64,000 bases of DNA, from the NCBI GenBank assembly GCA_052171895.1, contig JBQMRN010000003.1, forward strand, positions 124,001-188,000. Reading direction: 5' to 3'. Position 1 is the first letter of the stretch; each line of letters opens with the position of its first letter. Origin of the DNA: Arsenophonus sp052171895. Lineage in GTDB: Bacteria; Pseudomonadota; Gammaproteobacteria; Enterobacterales; Enterobacteriaceae. Of this stretch, positions 41,583 to 52,550 are shown piece by piece. The notes under the pieces are model-generated. The model made no database searches, was not told the DNA's origin, and saw only the letters and a list, made by a program, of their open reading frames with translations. The position numbers and the translations under genes were made by a program.

Positions 41583-43023
41583 GAGTTATTAGCAAATATG
41601 CTGTATATAACTGTCAGGCTACCATCCAGTCTGATGGTTCGTAAATCTTTTCTTCATCCTTAATTAGGCGTTGTTTACCACTATAATTAGCAGCTCAAAT
41701 TCCCTTAGCTAGCCCGGTGTGTGGGTTCCAGTTTTTTTGAGCAAACTGTAGCAGATTAAATACCATTGAAAGAGTTGTTTTCTCGAACCACAGTTATTCG
41801 CGTCAGCTTTCGTAGCCATCCTATCCTCAGTGCTGCAAAAGCCAATTCAATTCAATTCATTGTTCTTATTGACGTAAACTGCCTCTGACAGAAAACTCGT
41901 AGAATGCCAGAAATTCTTCTCGATCTTTCTCTAGCTCCTTCATTGCTGTAGGATCCTTCGCTAAAAAGCTTACCAACAAAATATCAATGGCTTTATTAGC
42001 GGCATTCTAGCTTTTTGCTAGTTAGATTTATTGTAGCTAACCCTTAACTTTTTCTTGTATGCCTTTTGGAGGAAGCCAGCATATTAGCTGTTTTCTGTAT
42101 CCAACAGCGTTGGTATTGTAGTGCGTATCTGGGAATATCTTTTCCATTGCATTCTAAAAACCAATTGCACAGTCTCTCTTACCAACCATGGTGGAGATAA
42201 GGTTAAGGCACACCGCGTTTGCTGGCCATTAAGAAGTTCGGCCAAGTTCGCTTCTAACTCTTGATAAGCATCTTCGACCGCAAACGAGCTCCTCTACGTC
42301 CCGTCCATGCTATGCGATACCGATAATAACTAGCAGGTAAATATAATCATCCTACCTGATAGGACTGTGTATATGCCATCAGCAAAGAAATAAACATAGC
42401 ATCCTATCGCTTAACTCACGAAGGCTCCATTATCTGTGTTCTTGAAGCCATTGCTGTTTTAGTTTGCTATACTAATGGTACTGGCAGAGAGATGATCATG
42501 TGCTTTTCACCAAGAAGCGCCCCACCAGACTGCTTCGTGAAAATCACCGCTGGATATGGCCTCGCAAATACAAGTATAGTAGCAAGTCTTTGACTCTTTT
42601 TGCACACTTCAGATAAGGCTGTAGTAACAAGCTGTTGAAGTATATTCAGTTGTCGATGCGATTCATGACATTAAGCACTTTAATCTCAATATCACACTAT
42701 CACTAGTCTGTATAGTGTTTGCTGTGGGAAATAAGCATTACGGACAACAGGATGATGAGCCAATCAACAAGGTGGCGTTCAGCATGTTGTCGCAGGATAG
42801 CTTTGAGATCAGGCTTTAACAGTGTGGCTATCAGCTACCTATAGCACCATTACTGATGAGTTTATGCAAGGGATTACAGGTAATATCTGGTTTTGCGGAT
42901 AGCTATATGGGGTAGATTATTCATAATATATTATCCCTATGTTGTTGTAATCATTTACAAAATTAATAAGCATGGATACGCCAGCATCTCCAAAATCCCA
43001 ATACACTAGAAATGAGTATAACT
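41583..43023 (-). mobile_element. IS256-type element, degenerate, reverse orientation
   Basis: Reverse copy between hupB and ppiD. Ends are GAGTTATTAGCAAATATG at 41583 and ATACACTAGAAATGAGTATA near 43010. The flanks AAAAATAA on both sides look like a surviving 8-bp target duplication, so this was a clean insertion. The transposase is shattered, with scraps of the C-terminal block near 41830-41870. Confidence 0.88.
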
Positions 43024-43192
43024 TAAAAATAAAACTTTCGGTATACCGTTAATAAATAAAATAAAACCAAATCAATTTTTTAGTAAGTTAGAATCGAGCG
43101 CATCACACATAAAATGATGAGTTTTTTTCTTTTAAACTAAAATAGTTTAATATAAGCTTATTTACTTTAACTAAACGGAGAGTAACCTTTTT

Positions 43193-45070
43193 ATGATGGA
43201 TAGCCTACGCACAGCGGCGAATAGTCCTGTGCTTAAAATAGTATTTATGATTATTATCCTATCCTTTGTGCTTACGGGGGTTGGTAGTTACTTGATTAGG
43301 GATTCAAGTAATTACGCGGCAAAAGTGAATGGCACAATAATTAATCAAGTTCAATTACAACAAGCTTTTCAGCAAGAAAAGCAAGCATTACAAGAACGAC
43401 TAGGTGATCAATTTGCTGAAATTATCAGTACTGAGAAAGGGATCCAGATGTTGCGTCGCCAAGCTTTAGAACGTTTAATTGGTGTGATATTACTTAATCA
43501 ATATTCACAGCAATTAGGTTTAACGGCAACTGATAATCAAATTAAGCAAGATATCTACAACATGCCGATATTTCAAACAGACGGGCATTTTGATAGTGAA
43601 AAATATCGGACTATTTTATCAAAACATAATGTTAATGCCGATGATTTTGCCCAAGAAATACGAGAAAATTTAATTAACCGTCAACTTAGTAAAGTATACG
43701 TGATGGATGAATTTGTCTTACCTGGAGAAATTAAGTCCTATGCTGAGTTACTTTTACAGCAACGTGAAATAAAAACAACAACTATATCTATTGCCGACTA
43801 TCAATCTAAACAAACAGTTACAGATAAAGAGTTACAAGATTACTATAATACGCATCAGAACAGTTTTATTTCACCAGAACAGGTACAGGTTAGTTATATT
43901 AAGTTAAATGCTGCGTCTCAACGTAATAATATGGCAGTCAAAGATGAAGAGCTAAAAAAGTATTATGAGCAAAATATAACTAAGTTTACTCAACCAGCGC
44001 AAAAACATTATAGTATGATTCAATTAGCAACAGAAAAAGAAGCAGATTCTGTTGTTAAACTTTTAGCTAGTGGGGCAAATTTTAAGCGATTAGTTGCCGA
44101 AAAATCGACAGATAAATTTACTGCAGCAAATCATGGAGATCTAGGTTGGATGGAAGCGACTTCAACTCCAAGTGAAATTATTGCTGCGAATTTAATTAAA
44201 AAAGGACAGGTTTCTGGTGTGATAAAATCAGCTACTAATTATATTATATTTCGTCTTGATGAAATTAAACCTGAATTCATAAAACCTTTTCAGTCTGTGA
44301 AAACTGAGATTGCTAATACCATAAAAAATGAAAAAGCGATTAATGAATTTTATTCATTACAACAAACTGCAAGTCGTGCGGCAATGGATGATAATGAATC
44401 TTTAACAACTGCTGAAAAAGTTACTGGTATTAAAGCGATAACTACAGGTTGGTTTAGTCGTAATAATCTTCCAGAAGAAATAAGATTTGATAAGGTAGCT
44501 GATACTATTTTTAACAGTAACTTAGTAGATAAAAATGGGCCAACAGGTATTAATTCAGATGTTATTAATATCGATGCTGAGCGTGCATTTATTATTCGAG
44601 TTGAAAAATATAAACCAGAGGTAACACAACTATTTAATGAGGTAAAAAAAACAGTAGCTGAATTAGTGAAATTTAATAAGGCTACAAAAGAGATGGAAAC
44701 AGAGGGTAATAAATTGCTGAGCGCCTTAAAACAAGGGCCAGCAAGTGGTGACAAGGCTTTGGTAAAACAGGGTATTACCTTTACTAAGGCTAAGATTATT
44801 GATCGTTTTGATCAAAATGATTCATTAGTTGAGAAAATTTTTCAAATGCCAATTCCTAAAAAAAATACAGCGACTTATCTTAGTACCAAAGATAGCAAAA
44901 ATAATTTAATTATTATTCAATTGGTCAAAGTTATTCAAAGGCAACCAACAAAAGCTGAATTAAAGGTCTTTTCGCAACGTTATAAAATGATACTTAGCAA
45001 TGTGATAGTGGAATCACTGATGTTGAATTTACGTGATAGGGCTAAAGTCGATTTAGGGCGAATCGAGTAA
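43193..45070 (+). CDS. ppiD: Periplasmic folding chaperone PpiD
   Basis: PpiD is an inner-membrane-anchored parvulin-like chaperone at the Sec translocon exit. The 625-residue protein (E. coli 623) begins MMDSLRTAANSPVLKIVF, with one membrane segment at residues 14-35. It has a SurA-like N domain (LERLIGVILLNQY) and one parvulin domain at about 265-355 (HYSMIQLATEKEAD, then GDLGWMEA). The C-terminus is MLNLRDRAKVDLG. Two ATGs are adjacent; the first is used as in E. coli. It is intact although hupB is dead and IS copies lie on both sides. Confidence 0.96.
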   Translation: MMDSLRTAANSPVLKIVFMIIILSFVLTGVGSYLIRDSSNYAAKVNGTIINQVQLQQAFQQEKQALQERLGDQFAEIISTEKGIQMLRRQALERLIGVILLNQYSQQLGLTATDNQIKQDIYNMPIFQTDGHFDSEKYRTILSKHNVNADDFAQEIRENLINRQLSKVYVMDEFVLPGEIKSYAELLLQQREIKTTTISIADYQSKQTVTDKELQDYYNTHQNSFISPEQVQVSYIKLNAASQRNNMAVKDEELKKYYEQNITKFTQPAQKHYSMIQLATEKEADSVVKLLASGANFKRLVAEKSTDKFTAANHGDLGWMEATSTPSEIIAANLIKKGQVSGVIKSATNYIIFRLDEIKPEFIKPFQSVKTEIANTIKNEKAINEFYSLQQTASRAAMDDNESLTTAEKVTGIKAITTGWFSRNNLPEEIRFDKVADTIFNSNLVDKNGPTGINSDVINIDAERAFIIRVEKYKPEVTQLFNEVKKTVAELVKFNKATKEMETEGNKLLSALKQGPASGDKALVKQGITFTKAKIIDRFDQNDSLVEKIFQMPIPKKNTATYLSTKDSKNNLIIIQLVKVIQRQPTKAELKVFSQRYKMILSNVIVESLMLNLRDRAKVDLGRIE

Positions 45071-45198
45071 TTTGCAATCGACTTCCAGATAATTGGATAC
45101 AATTACATAAATTATAGAGGGGCTGCGCGCTGTAGCTCTTGTTGTTATATCATTTATTGTCGCAATATTTTTTATTCTTATATCTTATCTGTTTTATC

Positions 45199-45308
45199 CA
45201 GGGTCATTATATAGATATAGACCCTCCTCGTAGAGCTCTATTCATGGCAATGATGGCTACTTGATGGATATAGTTGAATGAAAATATCATAATGATGACG
45301 CTTCCATC
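45199..45308 (+). mobile_element. IS481-type 5' end fragment
   Basis: CAGGGTCATTATATAGATAT, then ACCCTCCTCGTAGAGC and ATGGCAATGATGGCTAC match the IS481 left end. It stops at the IS256 copy beginning at 45309. No IS481 continuation is present beyond that IS256, so this is a breakpoint. Confidence 0.7.
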
Positions 45309-46735
45309 GAGTTATGTTAATTTTGATATATGGAGTTTTAGAGATGATGGCGTATCCTGCTAATTGATTTAGTAAATGATTTCAACAATAAAGAGATGAT
45401 ATGCCATGAAAAGTCTACTCTATAAATATCCGCGAAACCAGATATTAGCTATGGAGAAGATCCCCCTTGCATGAATTTATCTGTAATGGTACAAGACAGT
45501 TGATAGCCACCGCCGTTGAGGCTGAGCTCAAAACCATAGCTACGACAACAGGCTGAACGCCGCCTTGTCGATTGGATGGGAGGTGCTTCATGCTGTCGCC
45601 AGTAATGGTTATTTTATAGCGAACCACCGTAGAGACTAGTGTTGTCGATATTGAGATTAAAGTGCCTAATGTTACAGGTGGACGGATCTCAACGGCAACG
45701 GAATATGCTTTTCAACAGCTCATTACTATCGCCTTATCTGAAACGTTTAAAAAGCCTTGAATAATTGTTATTATTCCTTACACCTGCAAAACGTCTCAAA
45801 CGGAGATTTTTATGAAGGGCTCTCTGGGGGCCTATCATGTAATGGAGTACATAATCTTCCTTATAAGACCATAAATAGACTGAAATAACAATGCATTGAT
45901 GTGGCATTAGCCACATAGTGCCTACGGGATTTAAGTGATACGTGCTCCGTTTATTCCTTAGCCAATAGCATATACTGTCCTGTTAGGCAAGCTGATCGCA
46001 TTTTCCTGCTACTTATTATCGGCGTCACTGAGCATGAAGGTAAGGAGCTAGTTGTGCACAAAGATGCTTATCGAGAGTTAGAAACGAACTTGGCCGAACT
46101 TCTCAATGGCCAGCAAGCACGGTGTACCTTAACCTTATCTCCCCCAGGGTTAGTACGGGAAACGATACCCTTAGTTTTGGAATGCAATGGCAAAGATATC
46201 CCAAGATCCAGATACGCAGCACCAACGCTCTTTGGTATACAAAAGAGGTAATGTACTGACTTCATTTCCAAAAGACATGCAACCAAAAGTTAAGGCTGAG
46301 CTGAGGGAACTCAGGCTACTTGAGAGCTGCGATGCCGCTAATAACGCCATTGATGTTTTGTTGGCAAGGTTTTCAGCGAAGTATCCCTTCAGCAATGAAG
46401 AAGGTGGAGAAAGATCAAGAAGAACTGCTAGAATTTTGCGATTTCCCATCAGCGCACTTGGCGTCAAATAAGAACGACAAATCCAATTGAATTGGCTTTT
46501 GCGACACTGAGCTTACGGAAGCTGACGAGGGAAGAACTGTGATTTGAAAAATAACCATTTCAATGGTATTTAAGCTGCTAGAGTCTCCTCAAAAAGCTGG
46601 AACCGGCTAAGGGGATTTAACCTGTTGTGACCCTGGTGGTAAACAACATCCAATTTAATGGTTGGAAAAGATTCATGAAGCATCATAGCAAAGCGTAACC
46701 TGACCGCGCTATACACTAGATTTTCTAATAACTCT
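45309..46735 (+). mobile_element. IS256-type element, degenerate
   Basis: Forward copy, GAGTTATGTTAATTTTG to TAGATTTTCTAATAACTC. Its transposase scraps are among the best kept: KDAYRELETNLAELLNGQQARC (46060-46125), LVYKRGNVLTSFPKDMQPKVKAELRELR (46230-46315), ANNAIDVLLARFSAKYPF (46335-46390), and RTTNPIELAF-type sequence near 46475. No target duplication is seen. Confidence 0.9.
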
Positions 46736-46759
46736 AAACCTAATAATATTTGTTAATAT

Positions 46760-47791
46760 GGCTATGTTAGCAACGATGTTGCTTTGCTCTCACAGAGCAA
46801 TATATAGGCACATCTCTATTTCAATTGTTGTGGTTTCAAACAATCTTCTCCAGGCTAGATAATTCGCTAAATAAAACGACTCTATGCCATGGAATCTACT
46901 CAGCCATCCTTTTAATCAGCTGATATAAAACTGTTCACATTTTAAATGTGGAATTCTTTACCAAGAACTCTTCGATTATCCAATCTTATTAGGCGATTGT
47001 GACTAATTTTATCCTCGCTAGAAAAATTCTTCCTACCACTTATACCTCTATTCAAATAAAGGAGGGACTCTTTATTGATGATCGGCTCAAGAAAACGACT
47101 AACACACTCTGCATTAAACTCTTCAAAAATCTCATTGGTCACATAACGTCGATCTTGGGCGATTAAGAGCGTGCGTTCTTTTCTTTTATCTCCTCATCTC
47201 TAGGGTTTTTTAGCTTTTCTATGTTGTATATAACGCTTCCCTTTAAATGATTCATGGAAAAGTATTTCGTCAACTTCAACAATACCACTTAGTACCTTTA
47301 TGTTGGGTGTCGTCACCACTGAAGCAAGGAAGCAGTGATGTCATCCTAAATCCTGTTTTCAAATTAATGCTTATTTCTTTCGCTGTGACTCCTACGTAAA
47401 GTCAAGCTATATCGCAGATAACTAAATTAGTTATCCTTGTTGAGTAGTTTCGCCATAAAACTTTCAGTAAGATTATTAAATCTTTTCCTGTAATCGGCGA
47501 TATTTTGCAACTATATCGCTATAACCATAGAATCTATCTCCAGCAGATAACATGTTCACTATGATAATATGGATAGGATAAAAAGTGAGATGAGTTGCTT
47601 CAATGCATGAATCAATGTCATCCAACAGATTATCACCGAGCCAACTAATGAAATGTAGCTTTATGTTAATAAAGAGTGAAGAAAGAATCTCTTTGATCTA
47701 TATGACTGTTTGCTTTTCATGCCAAACTCTGTAGCGAAAATCCTTCATGCACTATAATGGATTTCTAGCAACAATTTTTACCAACATAGTC
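46760..47791 (-). mobile_element. IS1595-type element, near full length, degenerate
   Basis: Right end GGCTATGTTAGCAACGATG and left end with AGCAACAATTTTTACCAACA. The reverse strand carries the C-terminal block EIFEEFNAECVSRFLEPIINKESLLY and RLDNRRVLGKEFHI (46942-47142). Further upstream are scraps of the middle and the N-terminal zinc-ribbon region. It ends 78 bases before glnS. Confidence 0.87.
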
Positions 47792-47868
47792 GTTAATAAA
47801 TGGTTGTTTCTAATTCGGATATCATAGATGATAAAAGCATTATTAATATGCTTTTACATTGAGGAACT

Positions 47869-49542
47869 ATGACAATGAATAAGGCGGCAGATACTCGCCA
47901 AAGAAATTTCATTTACCAGATTATTGATGAAGATTTGGCTACAGGTAAACATACTCATATATATACCCGTTTTCCACCTGAACCTAATGGTTATTTACAT
48001 ATTGGTCATGCGAAAGCAATCTGTTTGAATTTTAGTATTGCAGAAGATTATCATGGTCAATGCAATTTGCGTTTTGATGATACTAATCCAGTTAAAGAAG
48101 ATATTAAATATGTTAATTCCATTCAAGAAGATGTAAAGTGGCTAGGCTTTAATTGGAGTGGTAACGTTAAATATTCGTCAGATTATTTTGATGACCTTTA
48201 TCAATATGCTATTGAGCTAATTAAAAAAAGCTTAGCTTATGTTGATGAATTAAGTCCTGATGCTATTTGTGAATATCGTGGAACTTTAAAGCAGCCAGGT
48301 AAAAATAGTCCATATCGTGATCGCAGTATTGAGCAGAATTTGCAGCTATTTGAGAAGATGCGAGCTGGTGGATTTGAAGAAGGTAAAGCTAGTCTACGTG
48401 CTAAAATCGATATGTCATCCCCCTTTATTGTTATGCGCGATCCAGTATTATATCGGATAAAATATGTTGAACACCATCAATCAGGTAATAAATGGTGTAT
48501 TTATCCAATGTATGATTTTACCCATTGTATTTCGGACGCATTAGAGGAGATTACTCACTCACTTTGTACCCTGGAATTTCAAGATAATCGCCGGTTATAT
48601 GATTGGGTATTAGATAATATTACCATTGATTGTCATCCAAGACAGTATGAGTTTTCGCGTCTAAATCTTGCCTATACAGTGATGTCAAAACGTAAACTAA
48701 ATCAGTTAGTAGCAGAAAATAGAGTTAAAAACTGGGATGATCCAAGAATGCCAACCATTTCAGGTTTACGTCGTCGTGGTTATACGGCTGCATCGATTCG
48801 AGAGTTTTGTCTGCGTATTGGTGTAACTAAGCAAGATAATACTGTTGAAATGGCAGTATTAGAATCTTGTATTCGTGATGAGCTAAATAAAAATGCACCA
48901 CGAGCAATGGCGGTATTAGATCCAATAAAATTAGTGATCGAAAATATGTCCGCCGCTGAACAAATACTTATTATGTATAATCACCCTAATAAACCTGAGA
49001 TGGGCACTCGTCAAGTGGTATTTAGTCGAGAGCTTTATATTGATCGGGCTGATTTTCGTGAAGAACCTAATAGGCAATATAAGCGCTTAGTTTTAGGTAA
49101 AGAAGTACGTTTACGTAATGCTTATATTGTACAGGCTAATCGGGTTGATAAAGATGCAGAAGGTAACATTACCACAATTTATTGCACTTATGATACTGAT
49201 ACTTTAAATAAAGATCCAGCCAATGGAGCTAAAGTCAAAGGGGTTATCCATTGGGTAAGCGCATTACATGGTCTGCCAGCAGAGATCCGATTGTATGATC
49301 GCTTATTTACTGTGCCTAATCCTACCACTGAAGAGGATTTTTTAGCTGCCATTAATCCTAATTCTTTGATGATTCGGTATGGATTTGTTGAACCAAGTTT
49401 AATTACTGCACAACCAGAAAAAGCTTATCAATTTGAACGAGAGGGTTATTTTTGTGCCGATAGCCATGATCATACTGCCAAGCAGTTGGTATTTAATCGC
49501 ACTGTAGGGTTAAGAGATAGTTGGGCAAAAATAGTCAGCTAA
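47869..49542 (+). CDS. glnS: Glutaminyl-tRNA synthetase
   Basis: GlnS charges tRNA-Gln. The class I signatures are HIGHAK (from residue 44) and VMSKRKL (about residue 270, in place of KMSKS). FRFPPEPNGYLHIGH-type sequence, PYRDRS, NKWCIYPMYDFTHCISDALE, RRRGYTAASIREFC and the C-terminal anticodon-binding barrels are complete. It is 557 residues against 554 in E. coli. GAGGA ends only three bases before the ATG at 47869; a second ATG at 47875 (MNKAADT) has better spacing and may be the true start. Both sides are IS1595 copies. Confidence 0.97.
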   Translation: MTMNKAADTRQRNFIYQIIDEDLATGKHTHIYTRFPPEPNGYLHIGHAKAICLNFSIAEDYHGQCNLRFDDTNPVKEDIKYVNSIQEDVKWLGFNWSGNVKYSSDYFDDLYQYAIELIKKSLAYVDELSPDAICEYRGTLKQPGKNSPYRDRSIEQNLQLFEKMRAGGFEEGKASLRAKIDMSSPFIVMRDPVLYRIKYVEHHQSGNKWCIYPMYDFTHCISDALEEITHSLCTLEFQDNRRLYDWVLDNITIDCHPRQYEFSRLNLAYTVMSKRKLNQLVAENRVKNWDDPRMPTISGLRRRGYTAASIREFCLRIGVTKQDNTVEMAVLESCIRDELNKNAPRAMAVLDPIKLVIENMSAAEQILIMYNHPNKPEMGTRQVVFSRELYIDRADFREEPNRQYKRLVLGKEVRLRNAYIVQANRVDKDAEGNITTIYCTYDTDTLNKDPANGAKVKGVIHWVSALHGLPAEIRLYDRLFTVPNPTTEEDFLAAINPNSLMIRYGFVEPSLITAQPEKAYQFEREGYFCADSHDHTAKQLVFNRTVGLRDSWAKIVS

Positions 49543-49587
49543 GAAATTAGCTCATTAATAAGTTATGTTAAAATCATGGTTTTATAG

Positions 49588-50620
49588 GGATATGTTAGCA
49601 AAGATTATTGCTAGAAATCCCTTATACTAATATGAAGGATTTTTGCTGGAGAAGTTGCAATAAAAGCAAACACTCATACAGACTCTTTTCTTACTCTCTG
49701 CCCCAACATAAAGCTGCATCTCATTAGTTAGCGCTTCGGTGATAATCTGTTGGGATGATGTCGATTCATGCATTAAACCAACTCATTCCAGTTTATTCTT
49801 CCCCTATTGTCACAGTTAACATGTTATCCACTGGGGATATTCATTATGGTTATAGTGATATTGTTGCAAAATTGCAAATTGCAGAAAAACATTTAAGAAT
49901 CTTACTGGAAGACTCCTCTGGCAAGACTACATCATAAGGATAAATGGTTTAGTTATCTTGGATATATGTTGAATAGCTTGACTTTACGAAAGTCAGCAAA
50001 ACAAACAGACATTGACTTAAAAAGAGCATTTAGATGGCGTCTCAGTGCTTTCCTTGCTTTATCGGCAATAGAAACACATAAATGTAGTAAGTAGTATTGT
50101 TGAACTCGATGAAACATTTTCCCTGAATCCCTTAAAAAGAAGGGTTCTAATCCCACATAGGAAGACCAAAAAACGCGGAAGATTAGGCGATAAAAGGAAA
50201 GAATGAATTGCTGTTTTAATCATCTGAGATCGACAGGGTTATGTGAGCGATGAGATTCTTAAATGGTTTAATGCAGAGTGTGTTAGCCGTTTTCTTGAGG
50301 CCAATTATCGATAAAGAGTTCATCCTATGCTCGGATAGACCTAAATGGTAGGAAAATTTTGCTAGCGAGGATAAAATTAGTCACCATCGCTTAATAAGGT
50401 TGGATAATCGAAGATTTTTTGGTAAAGAATTCCACATTTAAATGTGAACAGTTTTATATCAGCCGATTAAAAAGATGGCTGAATAGAGCCCATTATGTAT
50501 GGGTTTTTATTTATAGAATTATCTAGCTTGGAGACAGTTATTTGAAACCATAAAACTTGAAATAGAGAGCTAGCTAGAAAATTGCTCTGCGAGCAAAGCA
50601 ACAACTTTTGCCAAAATAGC
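49588..50620 (+). mobile_element. IS1595-type element, near full length, degenerate
   Basis: Forward copy. Left end GGATATGTTAGCAAAGATTA, right end with GCAACAACTTTTGCCAAAAT. The frames give MHALNQLIPVYSSPIVTVNML, KDKWFSYLGYMLNSLTL, the DDE-region piece SIVELDETFSLNPLK, and RLDNRRFFGKEFHI. The left flank ends GGTTTTAT and the right flank begins GTTTTTAT, a possible near-duplicate target site. Confidence 0.87.
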
Positions 50621-52550
50621 CGTTTTTATCCATCTTTACAAAATTAAGACCGCGACTAATGCAATGCTAGACGCTTCTTACGTGATCTTAACCGATCATT
50701 GCCTATGTCTATCCCGATCAGGTACTTTTACAGACAATAGCAAAGAATTTACAGACCGCTTTTTTATCTGCAAAAACGTTTAGCCACTGGAAAAGATGAA
50801 TTTGAGCGTTTGTTGTACATACTTTGATATAGAATACCGACTTTTAGCTCGTCGATGCATCCTCAAACGAATGGTATGGTCAAGGGATTTAATGAGCAAA
50901 TAGAAGATGGGCTAGAAAGCAATCATTTCAATTCTGGTAAAAAGCTTGAGATCACTCTCTGCATCGGTATGTTTAGCTGTACAATCAGGAATTACCCTAA
51001 TAAGTATTAGGTAGTAAAACTCTATTGTAGTCTATAAAAGATGAGTTATTAGCAAATCTGGTGTATGATGGTAAAATTCTGATCTGATGCTTCGTGAATC
51101 TGTTATCTATCCTTAAATTGGAGGTTGTTTACTACCAGGATCATAATAGGTTAAATCCCCTTAGCTAGCAGGTTCACCTTTTTTGAGCAAATAGAAGCAC
51201 CTTAATAGCATTGAAAGGTTTGTTTTCTTGAACTATAGTTCTTCGCGCTTCGGCTTTCCTACCTTACCCATCAGTGTTACAAAAGCTGATTCAATCAGAT
51301 TCTTTTTTTTATTTGCGCTAAGTGCTTTGACGGAAATCATAGAATGGCAACAGTTTTTCTCGATTTTTTTCAGCTTCCTCATCGATGAAGGATACCGATG
51401 AAGACCTTGCCAATAAAACATCAAAGGGTATTTATTAGCAGCATCACAATTTTCTTATAGGCCAGACCTCCCGAAGCTTAGCCTGAACTTTCAGTTTCGT
51501 GCCTTTATGGAGTTAATCCAGCACATTAGCTGTTTTATGTACACAACAGCGTTAGTGCTGCTTATCCGCAAATATCTTTGGCATTGCATTCCAAAAACCA
51601 ATGGCACTCTTTCTTGTAGTAAGCATGGGAGATAATGTTAATAGACCCCCTCTCACTCTGGGGTCTATTAAGAAGTTCAGGTAAGTTCGATTCTAACTCT
51701 TGATAAGTATCTTCGACTGCAACGAGCTCCCTTACGTGCATGCTCAGTGATACGGATAATGAGTACCAAGAAAAGCGATCAACTTACCTGAGAGAAGTGT
51801 ATATGCCATCCCTGGCCAAGAAATAACCTAGCCTGTATAACGTAAATTACGGATGCACCATTGCCTGTACTCTTCAAGCTATTCCTGTTTCAGTCTGCTG
51901 ATAGAGGTAATCTCTCAGAGAGAGAGCATTTACTTTTTTACCAAGAAGCGAGCCATCAGAGCTTCGTGAAAATTATCGATGGAGATATCTTTTAAGTATA
52001 AAACCATGGGAGCAATTCTTCAAGGCCTTTTGCACGCTTCAGATAAGGCGATAGGAATGAGCTGTTGAATATATTCCGTTGCCGCTGCGGATCCCCCCGC
52101 CTGACCTTAGGCACTTTAATTTTAATATCCTCAATATCAGTCTTATCTGGTTTGCCGTGCTAAATAACCATTACAAACGACGAGGAGGCATGAACGTCTG
52201 CCGACAAAGGTGGAATTTCAGCATGTTATCGCTATATCGTAGATTCGAGCTCACCATAAAAACGGCAGAGGGGGCAGCTGCCTGCTACCTGGCACCCTTA
52301 CGGATGAAGGTCATGCAAGTAGGGATAAACAGCTAATATCTTATTTCGCAGATACCTGTATGGTAGACTTTTCATGGGATATCATCTTGATGATGATAAA
52401 ATTATTTACGAAATTAATCAGCAAAATACGCCATATCTCCGAAACCCATACACCAGAAATGAGCATAATTCATGAAAAATTATTTCAAAATTAAATCTGA
52501 GTTATTTAAAAACCCATACTATCTTCTTGGATAGTAATACATAAGATCTC
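50621..52550 (+). mobile_element. IS481-type element, 3' part, split by IS256
   Basis: 50621-51042 holds the IS481 core: FLSIFTKLRPRLMQC, LTDNSKEFTDRFF, SSMHPQTNGMVKGFNEQIEDG, ending LQSIKD. The reading resumes at 52471-52550 after an IS256 insertion: KNYFKIKSELFKNPYYLLG. The flanks ATAAAAGAT and ATGAAAAAT are a decayed target duplication of that IS256. The IS481 5' half is missing, cut by the IS1595 copy. Confidence 0.82.
51043..52470 (-). mobile_element. IS256-type element inserted in IS481, reverse orientation
   Basis: Reverse copy, GAGTTATTAGCAAATCTGG to CCAGAAATGAGCATAATTC. Transposase scraps in several frames include the RTTNLIES region near 51290. It lies within the IS481 remnant with a near-duplicate 9-bp target, so IS481 arrived first. 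Confidence 0.9.

Noticed and set aside
44350..44754. 134-residue open frame on the reverse strand
   Set aside because: It lies wholly inside ppiD in antisense and has no family resemblance; a shadow frame.
46171..46471. Overlapping open frames of 94-98 residues on both strands
   Set aside because: Both lie in an IS256 remnant; the forward one is a transposase scrap and the reverse one its shadow.
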